Shown one piece after another: positions 52,114 to 59,763 of a stretch of DNA of 59,763 nucleotides. The position numbers and the translations under genes were made by a program. The notes under the pieces are model-generated. The model was not told where the DNA came from and searched no databases. It was given only the letters and a program-made list of their open reading frames with translations. Origin of the DNA: Candidatus Endomicrobium macrotermitis (GTDB lineage Bacteria; Elusimicrobiota; Endomicrobiia; Endomicrobiales; Endomicrobiaceae); contig JAISVT010000040.1 of the NCBI GenBank assembly GCA_031271405.1, positions 1-59,763 of the forward strand, in the 5' to 3' direction. Numbering within the stretch: the stretch's first letter is position 1; each line of letters begins with the position of its first letter.

Positions 52114-55100
52114 ATGGCTATACTCAGGCTTTCCGTTGACAGACCGGTAACAACAGTAATGATATTTTTGTCCGTAGGGCTTTTGGGGCTTATTTCTTAT
52201 ACGAGAATTCCCCAGGAACTTTTTCCGGCAATGGAATACCCCCAGATAACCATCGTTACCAAATACGAAGGCGCGGGGCCGGAAGAAGCGGAAAAACTTA
52301 TAAGCAAAATGGTTGAAGAAACCGCCGGCACCGTCAAAAACATAAAAAGAGTTTCGTCCAATTCCAAAGAGGGCGTATCCATAGTGACGTGCGAATTCAG
52401 ATGGGGAACAAATATGGATTTTGCCGCTATGGACGTGCGCGAAAAAATAGATTTGATAAAAGAGGCGTTGCCGAGGGATTCTTACGAGCCCGTCGTGCTC
52501 AAATACAATCCGACCCAGGTTGAAGCCATGATGTTGTCGGTAAGCTACGCAAACGGCGACGCTTCCCCGATGGCTATGGCCGACCTCAGGCAAACGGCTA
52601 AAAAGAGCATAAAAGACGAACTCGAAAGGCTTGAAGGCGTGGCTAAAGTGGAATTAAGGGGCGGCGAGGAAAAAGAGATCCTTGTAGAAATAGACAAAGG
52701 AAGGCTTCTTGCCAATCAGGTTTCAATAACCGAAATCATAACGTCCCTTCAAAACTCAAACATAACCTATCCCGCCGGGACAATTAAAGAAGACAAACAC
52801 GAATACCTTGTAAAAACCGTCGGCGAGTTTCAGGGTATAAGCGACGTGGCCGATCTTTCGTTTTCCAAAGTTGACTATAACATAGATCAGGCGATGAGCA
52901 CGAAAAGAGTCAGAAACAGAGGGCAGGAAACCGGCGATAAAATAGTGTTTTTAAGGGATATAGCCGACGTCAAAGAATCTTTGAAAGACAGAAAAGGTTA
53001 TTCCCGTTATCAGGGAAACGAAAACATTTCCGTCGGCATATACCAGCAGTCCGGTTCGAACTTAATAAACCTTTCCAAAGAAGTCAAGAAAAAATTAGTC
53101 GAAATAAGGGAAAGCAATAAAATTTCCGAAGATATAACCGTTCAGATCACTTCCGACCAGTCGGACTTCATTAAAGAATCCTTGGCGAATTTGTATTCAA
53201 GCGGCATACAGGGAATACTTTTGTCTTTCATACTGCTTTATTTCTTTATGAGAAGTTTTATGGCTTCGATCATAATAAACATAGCGATACCCGTAGCGCT
53301 GTGCACCACTTTAAGTTTGATGTATTTTCAGGGGATTTCCATAAACACAATGTCTTTGGGCGGACTTACAGTCGGCATAGGTATGGTTGTCGACAATTCC
53401 AATATGGTGCTTGAAAATATTTTAATGCAGTATCACAGGCTTAAGGGTACCGGAGCCGATAAAAAAGATTCCATACACGCGGCGACAAGCAGTTTGCTCG
53501 CCCCGGTGCTGAGTGCCACTTTTACGTCGGTGGCAATATTCATTCCTTTTGTTTTCGTAGCCGGAATGATAGGCCAGCTTTTCAAACAGCTTGCGCTGAC
53601 CATAACGTTTTCTCTGATATCGTCGATATTTGCCGCGATGTTTCTTGTGCCCAGGCTTGCTCTTACGGCGGACTTAAGCAAACAGTCGGTTACCGCGGGT
53701 TTAGATGCCATAAACAAATATTTTACTCCTTTATTTAAAAGAGTTTTGGACTGGAGCATGGCAAAAGTCGCATTGGTGCTTTTGATTTATGTCGCTGCCG
53801 GAGCGCTTTCTTTTGTATTGATATCCAAAGAGTTTATGCCTAAAGTCGACGAAAGAAGATTTGTGTTGAATATGACTATGCCTCCCGATACTCCTATCGA
53901 AATAACCAATGCCACTTCGAAGCGCATAGAAAAACTTATTTCGGGCTATCCCGAAGTGAGAGACATTTCGGTAAGCGTGGGTTCCACGGGAGATGACACG
54001 GGCGTCGCGTCGATAGAGTCTTTGGGCACGTATCAGGCCAGAATAATCGGAAGATTGAACAGGGAAGGAATGTCCACGGACGAGCTTGTCGCTGATATCT
54101 CGAACGAAATAAGAAAATGGAATATCAAAGGAATCGACACGGAGTTCATCACCCAGCAGGGGCTGTTCGGTTCGGGCGTAGGCGCGTCGTCCGGCCTTAT
54201 GATAGAAATAAGAGGTACGGAACTCGGCATACTTAAAAAATCGGCCGACGAAATAAGAAAAATTATGGAAGATATGCCGCAGTTTTACGGCATAAAGCTC
54301 GACCCTCCGGACGAAGTTCCCGAGCTCAGGCTTGTTATCGACAGGGAACGCGCTTCTCTTTTCGGTTTGTCCACCCAGGATATTTCGGCTATGACTTTGG
54401 CGGCGATAAAAGGTTTTGTGGCTACAAAACTTAAACTTAAAGACGACGAAATGGACATAAGGGTAAGAATGCGCCCCGAAGACCGCGACAGGCTTGACAA
54501 AATTTTAGAGATGACGGCGTATTCTCCGTGGGGTATGACCATACAGATCAAGCAGATTTCGCAGGCGAATTTTGTAAAAACTTTGCCGGCCATCAAAAGA
54601 GTCGAAGGCGAAAGAACGTATCTTTTGTCGTCAAACGTAAGAGGTAATTTTACGAAAGCGGTAACTTCTATCGAAGAAATATTGAAAGAGAGATACGACA
54701 ATAACGACGTTCACTGCGTTATTTCCGGCGAAATGCTTGCCATGAAAGAAGCGCTGTCGCAGATTTCTTTTGCGCTGGGGCTGGGCGTAATAATAATATT
54801 TATGATTTTGGCTTCCGAGTTCGAATCTCTCTACCAGCCTGTCATAGTTATGACCGCCGTTCCTCTCGGGGTTGTAGGCGCTTTGGTTTCTCTTTTTGTA
54901 ACGGGGCAGACTATCAATTCGATATCGATGCTCGGGTTTATAATGCTTGTGGGAAACGTTATCAATATATCCATTTTGCTTGTGGACAGGTTCAACCTTA
55001 TGATTGACGGCGAAAAAGAGAAAAATAAAGGATTTTTGCCGGATATTTTGACTTTAAAGAAAAAAGTCGTGGAAGTTACCGTGAAACACATACGTCCGAT

Positions 55101-55347
55101 AACTATGACCACGCTCACGACCGTTACCGGCATGCTTCCGCTTGCCATCGGGTTCGGAGGAAAAACGTCAACTAACCAGCCTATGGCCATAGCCGTTGTC
55201 GGAGGTTTATCGTTTGCGCTTGTGCTGGCTTTGATTTTTGTTCCTTACGTATATCTGGCTACAAAAGGTATGAGAAACCGCGAAGAATACGAACTTTTTA
55301 ATCCGATGTTTGCGTCAAGAAATGAATTCGACGAGCCGAATTTTTAA
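52114..55347 (+). CDS. RND efflux pump inner-membrane protein (second of two)
   Basis: 1077 residues. TM1 PVTTVMIFLSVGLLGLISY, IPQELFPAMEYPQITI (family opening), TM4 LTVGIGMVVDNSNMVLENI, TM10 LVGNVINISILLVDRFN, and a C-terminal TM block ending TMTTLTTVTGMLPLAIGFGG. It differs clearly from the first RND, so it is not a recent duplicate. Two unlike RND chains behind one HlyD/TolC pair suggest a heteromeric pump as in MdtBC. RBS AAGAGAGAC. Confidence 0.93.
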   Translation: MAILRLSVDRPVTTVMIFLSVGLLGLISYTRIPQELFPAMEYPQITIVTKYEGAGPEEAEKLISKMVEETAGTVKNIKRVSSNSKEGVSIVTCEFRWGTNMDFAAMDVREKIDLIKEALPRDSYEPVVLKYNPTQVEAMMLSVSYANGDASPMAMADLRQTAKKSIKDELERLEGVAKVELRGGEEKEILVEIDKGRLLANQVSITEIITSLQNSNITYPAGTIKEDKHEYLVKTVGEFQGISDVADLSFSKVDYNIDQAMSTKRVRNRGQETGDKIVFLRDIADVKESLKDRKGYSRYQGNENISVGIYQQSGSNLINLSKEVKKKLVEIRESNKISEDITVQITSDQSDFIKESLANLYSSGIQGILLSFILLYFFMRSFMASIIINIAIPVALCTTLSLMYFQGISINTMSLGGLTVGIGMVVDNSNMVLENILMQYHRLKGTGADKKDSIHAATSSLLAPVLSATFTSVAIFIPFVFVAGMIGQLFKQLALTITFSLISSIFAAMFLVPRLALTADLSKQSVTAGLDAINKYFTPLFKRVLDWSMAKVALVLLIYVAAGALSFVLISKEFMPKVDERRFVLNMTMPPDTPIEITNATSKRIEKLISGYPEVRDISVSVGSTGDDTGVASIESLGTYQARIIGRLNREGMSTDELVADISNEIRKWNIKGIDTEFITQQGLFGSGVGASSGLMIEIRGTELGILKKSADEIRKIMEDMPQFYGIKLDPPDEVPELRLVIDRERASLFGLSTQDISAMTLAAIKGFVATKLKLKDDEMDIRVRMRPEDRDRLDKILEMTAYSPWGMTIQIKQISQANFVKTLPAIKRVEGERTYLLSSNVRGNFTKAVTSIEEILKERYDNNDVHCVISGEMLAMKEALSQISFALGLGVIIIFMILASEFESLYQPVIVMTAVPLGVVGALVSLFVTGQTINSISMLGFIMLVGNVINISILLVDRFNLMIDGEKEKNKGFLPDILTLKKKVVEVTVKHIRPITMTTLTTVTGMLPLAIGFGGKTSTNQPMAIAVVGGLSFALVLALIFVPYVYLATKGMRNREEYELFNPMFASRNEFDEPNF

Positions 55348-55375
55348 TATTAAAAAACTAAATTATCCGATTATG

Positions 55376-55500
55376 CGCATTAGTAAAGTCCGTCATCCTG
55401 CGTGAAATCGCAGGATCCATTATAAATAAAGGCTTTTCTATAGACCCTGCAAGAGACTTCGTTTCCGCAGGAAGACAAGTGTTTGTCACGGGATAATTCT
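55376..55500. repeat. Dispersed palindrome (GTCATCCTGCG/CGCAGGATCC), well preserved
   Basis: GTCCGTCATCCTGCG-tgaaat-CGCAGGATCC (55389-55420), then a second block ACCCTGCAAGAGAC...CGCAGG...TTTGTCACGG. Fills the 189-bp gap before the TerC gene. Confidence 0.75.
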
Positions 55501-55536
55501 GTTGGAAAATAAGACTATTTTTAAAGGAAAATAAAT

Positions 55537-56439
55537 ATGATTATGTGGATTGCTTTTTGGATTATCGTAGTTGTCTCGCTTTTTATCGATTTGGTTATTC
55601 TCAACAAACGTCACGGCGACATTACCATAAAAACGGCCGTTAAAATGGTTGCTTTCTGGATAGCGCTCGCTTTGTCTTTCGGCGTTGCCGTGTATTTTGC
55701 TTTCGGAAGCGAAAAGGCGCTGGAATACGTAACGGGCTATATTGTGGAATATTCTCTTTCCGTGGACAATATGTTTGTGTTTTTAATCATATTTTCCTAT
55801 TTTGCCATACCTAAAAACCATCAGCCTAAAATTTTAATTTACGGGATTTTGGGAGCCGTGATTTTAAGATTTTTATTCGTTTTTATAGGCGTTCAACTGA
55901 TAAATTCTTTTGCGTGGATTATATACGTGTTCGGAGCAATTTTAATCTATACGGCAATTAAAATGATCCTTGACAAAGGAGACGAGGTCTCCCCGGAAAA
56001 AAACATAGCTTATAAAATTTTGAAAAAAATGTTTCCGTTTAAACAGGATGATACTTCCGGGAACTTTTTTACGAAAGAGAACGGAGTCCTCTACGCGACG
56101 CCTATGCTTGCCGCTGTTGGGGTTATCGAAATGAGCGACATTATTTTTGCGGTGGATTCGATTCCTGCTGTCCTTTCCATATCCAAAGACACGTTTATAG
56201 TCTATACGTCAAACATATTTGCGATTATAGGTTTAAGGTCGCTGTATTTTTTACTGTCCGGGCTTGCCGAAAAATTCAAGTATTTAAAATACGGCGTCGC
56301 CGTAATTTTGTTTTTTGTAGGATTAAAAATGCTCGTTTCCCACTATTTTCACATCCCCACGGCAGTTTCGCTTGCCGTAATAATCGTCATTCTTTCGGCA
56401 TCAATACTTATTTCGGTACTGAAAAATAAGAAAAATTAA
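55537..56439 (+). CDS. TerC/Alx-family membrane protein
   Basis: 300 residues, about eight TM helices. Family motifs VEYSLSVDNMFVF (about 70-82) and IFAVDSIPAVLSI (about 206-218), each with the conserved Asp that lines the ion path. Related proteins export manganese or take part in metalation of exported proteins and tellurite resistance. No yybP-ykoY riboswitch was recognised upstream. RBS AAAGGAAA, 7 nt before the ATG. Confidence 0.92.
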   Translation: MIMWIAFWIIVVVSLFIDLVILNKRHGDITIKTAVKMVAFWIALALSFGVAVYFAFGSEKALEYVTGYIVEYSLSVDNMFVFLIIFSYFAIPKNHQPKILIYGILGAVILRFLFVFIGVQLINSFAWIIYVFGAILIYTAIKMILDKGDEVSPEKNIAYKILKKMFPFKQDDTSGNFFTKENGVLYATPMLAAVGVIEMSDIIFAVDSIPAVLSISKDTFIVYTSNIFAIIGLRSLYFLLSGLAEKFKYLKYGVAVILFFVGLKMLVSHYFHIPTAVSLAVIIVILSASILISVLKNKKN

Positions 56440-56564
56440 AAATTCTTGCGGGGGTGCGGGTTTTAAGTTATAAATGTCGTACGCCATACAGTTCAGGCTG
56501 TTTAGTGTTTTGAGGTTTCACAATAATTTTGCAAGTAGCACAAACGGTTTTTTAACAGGGAATG

Positions 56565-56570
56565 TATAAT
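56565..56570 (+). promoter_or_regulatory. Candidate -10 box upstream of the unknown exported protein
   Basis: TATAAT 68 nt before the chosen start. No convincing -35. The leader also has an unused AAAGGAGG at 56591-56598 with no start codon behind it. Confidence 0.35.
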
Positions 56571-56637
56571 ATCCACAGGAGTCAAATAAAAAAAGGAGGT
56601 ATAGTCAGCAGTACAAAAAATAAAAATGGAGGGTGTC

Positions 56638-59379
56638 ATGAAAAAAAGAATTTGGTCGTATGTCTTGGCAGCAGTTTTAGCAATTTCTTTAGCAGGAGCA
56701 ACATTTGCCGCTCCTGTGCAGACAGAAAACGAGGCCGGCGGTCCGGCTGCGGTCAGCAAAGCGGGGACAATTACTAATTCCATGGAGGTTGGCAGTTCAA
56801 TCGGCTCGGAAGACATCAATAAGGCTATGGGCAGAATATCTCAGGTTTTCAATTATATCGCCGGAATACTGGTAAATGTTATAGACGGAGATAGGAATGT
56901 AACCATTTTCGATGCGGGCGAGGTAAGAGCGACTATGGGTTACAATTCAAACGGAACGTTTACTTTGACTAGTTTGAACTTTTTCGGAAGAGATCAGCAT
57001 GCAATTGATAAAGCGGGCGGATTTGAAAAATTTCTTTCGGCTTTCGGTGTTCCGGCTCAGCAGTTACAGGCAGTTTTGGGTAACTTTAACGAGCAAGGAC
57101 AAATGGTAACAAAGCCTACGGAAGAAACAGATGCCCCTAAATATGGTGTAGTTGGATGGATGAATAAAGCGGCGGAAACTTTGAAAAAAGGCGTAAATCA
57201 TTCTATATCGATAGATTTGACAGCTGCCGGCGGGGCAAGTTTAACGGTAAAAGAAAATGGGAATGCTCTGTTTTCGTATTCGGGAACGCCTAACATACCC
57301 GGCAATGTTGCTACTCCTGGACATGATGGCCTTTTTGTGACTGCTGAATATAAATATGATAATCACGGTTTCTTAAAAGAGGTTGTCCAAACAGTTTTTG
57401 AAGTTGACGTATTGCAGAGTTTGACGGAAGACCAGAAGAAGACTATGACTGAACTCGGGATATCAGAAAACGAATATGAGAAAATGGTAAAAGCTAAAGA
57501 AAACTGGCTCGCTGCAAATCCGTCAAAGAAAGCTGAAGATTATGATAAGACAGCTGCCGGTCAGGAACTTCAAAAAATAACCAGTCTTTCTCAAGGTAAA
57601 GGTGATACAGTATATAAACAAGGTACAAGAACTACATATTACAAAGAAGGGAAAGCGCGTTATGTAACCGACGGGAATGGTACTAAACTTTCAGAAACCA
57701 CATATTCGAAGCTGGGAAACATAAATTCTTCTAAAGACTTGGAAACCAATAATGTAACGTATTTTGTCGGCGGTCAAGCTGCATATGTTGTAAATCATAC
57801 TGGAAGCAGAATTCAGGAATATGTGCGTCATTCGAACGGCACAATGGATGGTGTAAAAACATATAGTGATAGCGGTGTTGCGCAAATAACCGCGTATTCT
57901 TACGGAAAAGCTTTGGCAACTGCAGATGTAACAAGCGACGGAAAGCCGAATTCAACTTTTGATTCTTTAAGGACGGCATGGAAAGATATAGTTACGAATA
58001 ATTCGGTTAGTTCTATAGAGGGGCTTATAGAGGCTAATTCCATAACAAATATCCAGTATTATGCGGAGCATATGAGTAATACTGCTTTTATGACTGTTAT
58101 GGGAATGAATGCTGATGACGTAGTTGCTCAAGAAAAGACAAAAATACGTCTGGAAAATGAACTGAATGCGATAATAGGCGGAGAACAAAAATCGTTGTCT
58201 GCAGAAGAAGAAAGTTTGCTTAGGAAGCAAACGGCAATGGCATGGACTGCAATGCTCAATAATAACGGATTTTCAGCAGTAGGTTCTGCGCGTTTTACTT
58301 TAAATGAAAGTACGCATGAGGTCGGTGGAGAGGGCGGAGATGTGTGGTCATGGAGTCACTCTCAAAGTTCCGGAAGCGGTACTGAACAAGAATTCAGAGA
58401 CTCTTATACAAACAGTCGTAGGATAAGCGTTGCAACTGATGAAGATTTTAATTCTTCCGGCGTGAGAAGAACAGCTACGGTAACTAGTGCCGCGTCTGCC
58501 AGAGTTTATAGTAAAACTCTCGGTGTTAACACTACTGTTATGAGTATGGGACAAAGCTTATTCACTTTAAATTGTGTTAGAGATCTTGGTTCCACGGTAA
58601 CGGATACTACACCGCCGGCGAGAGAAGTTGATTATACGTATGATCCAGTGATTGAAGGAGAATTAAAAGGATTTGTCGGTGAAAATGGAGAACCATTGCT
58701 AAATGAACAAGGTGAACCTATGACGGAAGCTGAAATTGCCGACTATATTGAGAATGGCGGAATAGTTTATGCTTCAGTCAATGCTGAGTGGGCTAATGTA
58801 ATGGACGGCGGAGCCGGGGAAGTTATGGGCGAAGAAATGCTCGTTCAGATTACAGATGTTGCAGCATATAAGCAATTGGCCGGTAGCGTAAATAAAACGG
58901 TTATGCTTATGGGTGATGTAACTACTGATGTTGACGGTAAGAAAACAATGGTAATGAACACTACCTACGGCGGCGGAGTTTTAACTGATACCGGTGCTAT
59001 TAGTGAGATGAAAGATCTTATCATAAGAATCGGAAAAGGAGAAGCCACTGAAGAAGAGATTTCCAATCCCAATAACAAATGGATAAAGGATAACATTGAC
59101 AGCAATGTGGAATTTTTCAAAGAGCAAGGAATAGAAAATGCATCTTTGGCGGAGAAATGGAACAAATTGGTAGAGGCCGGTAAGAAGGATGGTGTTGATT
59201 ATAGTAATGATACGGAAGTTGCCATAAGAGCGGTTTTTGATGAGATATATAATAAAATAATTGAATCAGTGCCGCTTCGCGAGATGAACAACATAGAAGA
59301 GAATAAGCAATCTCCTCTAAATAGAACACTTTTCATGCTTGGCGTGGCGATAGAAGGGGCAGTTCAGGCTATATTTTAG
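56638..59379 (+). CDS. Large exported protein of unknown family
   Basis: 913 residues; I do not recognise the family. Signal peptide 1-24 (AGATFA|APV). The ATG at 56638 is preferred over 56626 because GGAGGG lies just before it and a clean MKKR signal start results. Seen in the chain: 60-130 beta-rich with GYNSNGTFTLTSLNFFG; 170-240 beta strands (SISIDLTAAGGASLTV); 240-300 charged helices; 310-430 a run of short Tyr-rich strands (YYKEGKARYVTDGNGT, VTYFVGGQAAYVVNH, RIQEYVRHSNGTMDG, AQITAYSYGKALA) that look like YD/RHS-style or similar repeats; 590-640 Ser-rich; 660-700 acidic (GELKGFVGENGEPLLNEQGE); a helical end. One Cys only (near 655). Bases look more AT-rich with different codon choice in the second half. 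Flanked by a terminator and an IS3 element. Confidence 0.6.
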   Translation: MKKRIWSYVLAAVLAISLAGATFAAPVQTENEAGGPAAVSKAGTITNSMEVGSSIGSEDINKAMGRISQVFNYIAGILVNVIDGDRNVTIFDAGEVRATMGYNSNGTFTLTSLNFFGRDQHAIDKAGGFEKFLSAFGVPAQQLQAVLGNFNEQGQMVTKPTEETDAPKYGVVGWMNKAAETLKKGVNHSISIDLTAAGGASLTVKENGNALFSYSGTPNIPGNVATPGHDGLFVTAEYKYDNHGFLKEVVQTVFEVDVLQSLTEDQKKTMTELGISENEYEKMVKAKENWLAANPSKKAEDYDKTAAGQELQKITSLSQGKGDTVYKQGTRTTYYKEGKARYVTDGNGTKLSETTYSKLGNINSSKDLETNNVTYFVGGQAAYVVNHTGSRIQEYVRHSNGTMDGVKTYSDSGVAQITAYSYGKALATADVTSDGKPNSTFDSLRTAWKDIVTNNSVSSIEGLIEANSITNIQYYAEHMSNTAFMTVMGMNADDVVAQEKTKIRLENELNAIIGGEQKSLSAEEESLLRKQTAMAWTAMLNNNGFSAVGSARFTLNESTHEVGGEGGDVWSWSHSQSSGSGTEQEFRDSYTNSRRISVATDEDFNSSGVRRTATVTSAASARVYSKTLGVNTTVMSMGQSLFTLNCVRDLGSTVTDTTPPAREVDYTYDPVIEGELKGFVGENGEPLLNEQGEPMTEAEIADYIENGGIVYASVNAEWANVMDGGAGEVMGEEMLVQITDVAAYKQLAGSVNKTVMLMGDVTTDVDGKKTMVMNTTYGGGVLTDTGAISEMKDLIIRIGKGEATEEEISNPNNKWIKDNIDSNVEFFKEQGIENASLAEKWNKLVEAGKKDGVDYSNDTEVAIRAVFDEIYNKIIESVPLREMNNIEENKQSPLNRTLFMLGVAIEGAVQAIF

Positions 59380-59426
59380 AAAAGCAAAAGATGTCCTTAA
59401 GTTTGTTTTGAAGTAAAAGTAAAAAG

Positions 59427-59464
59427 GCAGGTCGGGTGTGTCACAAAACCCGATCTGCTTTTTT
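59427..59464 (+). terminator. Rho-independent terminator
   Basis: GCAGGTCGGGT (59427-59437, last 11 nt paired) / ACCCGATCTGC (59448-59458), then TTTTTT. One G-U pair. Ends the unknown exported protein gene. Confidence 0.9.
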
Positions 59465-59538
59465 ACATATAAATGAGGTCAGGAAGTCTATATGATACTT
59501 TTAACAAAATAAATAAAAGCAATAAGTATAACCTTAAT

Positions 59539-59763
59539 TGACGTATCCCCAAAAACTATGCCAGTCGCAAGTTGAGATTTTTGTCTTTTTGAAGGTCTCT
59601 TTTTTGTTGTTTTATGAATTCTCTCGACGACAAATTGCCAATCGCACTATGCGGTCTTTGCGTATTATAGTCGGTTGACCATGACTCAAGTTTTTCACGC
59701 AAATCTTGCATATTTGAAAAAATATTGCTGTTTAGAAATTCGTCCCGAAGTTTGCCGTTAAAG
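59539..59763 (-). mobile_element. IS3-family insertion sequence (IS407-like), end fragment, runs off window
   Basis: The element's outer end is TGACGTATCCCC at 59539-59550, the TG-starting, TGAC...CCCC type end of IS407-group elements. The transposase stop is 6 nt further inside. The other end and target duplication are beyond the window. Confidence 0.75.
59556..59763 (-). CDS. IS3-family transposase (OrfB), C-terminal part
   Basis: About 68 residues visible, 5' part beyond the window. Read on - strand: FNGKLRDEFLNSN..., then W-STDYNTQRPHSAIGNLS and REFIKQQ, ending TAG at 59558-59556. The FNG-LRDE-LN and W--DYN--RPHSA-G--S--EF pattern is the end of the rve integrase core of the IS407 group. 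The catalytic Glu (of the E-SFNG motif) is just off the edge. No frameshift in the visible part. Confidence 0.88.
   Translation of the reverse strand, partial: FNGKLRDEFLNSNIFSNMQDLREKLESWSTDYNTQRPHSAIGNLSSREFIKQQKRDLQKDKNLNLRLA

Noticed and set aside
55348-55536. yybP-ykoY manganese riboswitch before the TerC gene
   Set aside because: The gap is explained by the GTCAT/CCTGCG palindrome; no aptamer core recognised.
56591-56637. Separate small gene after AAAGGAGG at 56591
   Set aside because: No start codon follows at a usable distance before the 56638 gene.

Overview
The window looks like chromosome of a diderm (two-membrane) bacterium of moderate GC. It encodes an Mla-type lipid transport set, a TolC-HlyD-RND efflux cluster, PorV-like outer-membrane proteins and many Sec signal peptides. 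A two-subunit glycine decarboxylase P-protein, class II aldolase, frequent TTG/GTG starts and several PorV-like proteins with TPR or FlgD-like parts fit a deep-branching phylum such as Elusimicrobiota (Endomicrobia-like). That placement is inference from gene style and was not tested. Genes are packed tightly, often with 1-20 nt overlaps, and almost all lie on the + strand.

Layout. 1-1282 (- strand): the 5' part of tmRNA (ssrA), tadA and a YbgC-like thioesterase. 1546-4767: gcvH-gcvPA-gcvPB. 5005-5078: initiator tRNA-fMet with a consensus promoter and a terminator. 5142-8874: a coupled unit of a YhcH-family protein, a PorV-like barrel fused to a CsgG/TolB-like domain, a small P-loop kinase and a BaiN-like flavoprotein. 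8968-9902: a 3-TM PQ-loop-like protein coupled to a Crp/Fnr regulator. 9966-10658: an M50-like membrane protease interrupted by an in-frame TAG. 10731-14378: polyprenol-kinase-like enzyme, ABC ATPase, ABC permease and polysaccharide deacetylase. 14391-18008: small ACT-like protein, then rpsF-ssb-rpsR-rplI-dnaB. 18055-23955: alr, mlaE-mlaF-mlaD and radA. 24018-26324: XRE-cupin regulator with an acyl-CoA synthetase. 26416-31022: aroC-aroK, a barrel protein, accA and fba. 31113-37078: a small membrane protein, then histidine kinase, response regulator, sigma factor, PorV-TPR protein and FlgD-like protein. 37215-40592: a secreted ankyrin protein with about 28 repeats. 40678-45825: fused radical SAM protein, SGNH/TPR protein and ribonuclease G. 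46029-55347: TolC, HlyD and two different RND pumps. 55537-56439: TerC. 56638-59379: a 913-residue exported protein of no family I recognise, followed by a terminator and, from 59539 to the window end, the end of an IS3-family (IS407-like) insertion sequence.

How it fits together. Most of the window is housekeeping (glycine cleavage, translation, replication, cell wall, aromatic and fatty acid synthesis) mixed with envelope biogenesis. The kinase-regulator-sigma-PorV/TPR-FlgD block looks like a self-regulated envelope or export module. The accessory part is the right end (unknown exported protein plus IS).

The most unusual non-coding feature is a set of intergenic palindromes whose arms are short tandem repeats of period 7 (or 8). 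The unit sequence differs between loci while the architecture stays the same, and in one place the arms form the 3' ends of genes. A separate family of GTCAT...CCTGCG/CGCAGGATCC palindromes fills other gaps. No gap between genes exceeds 300 bases.
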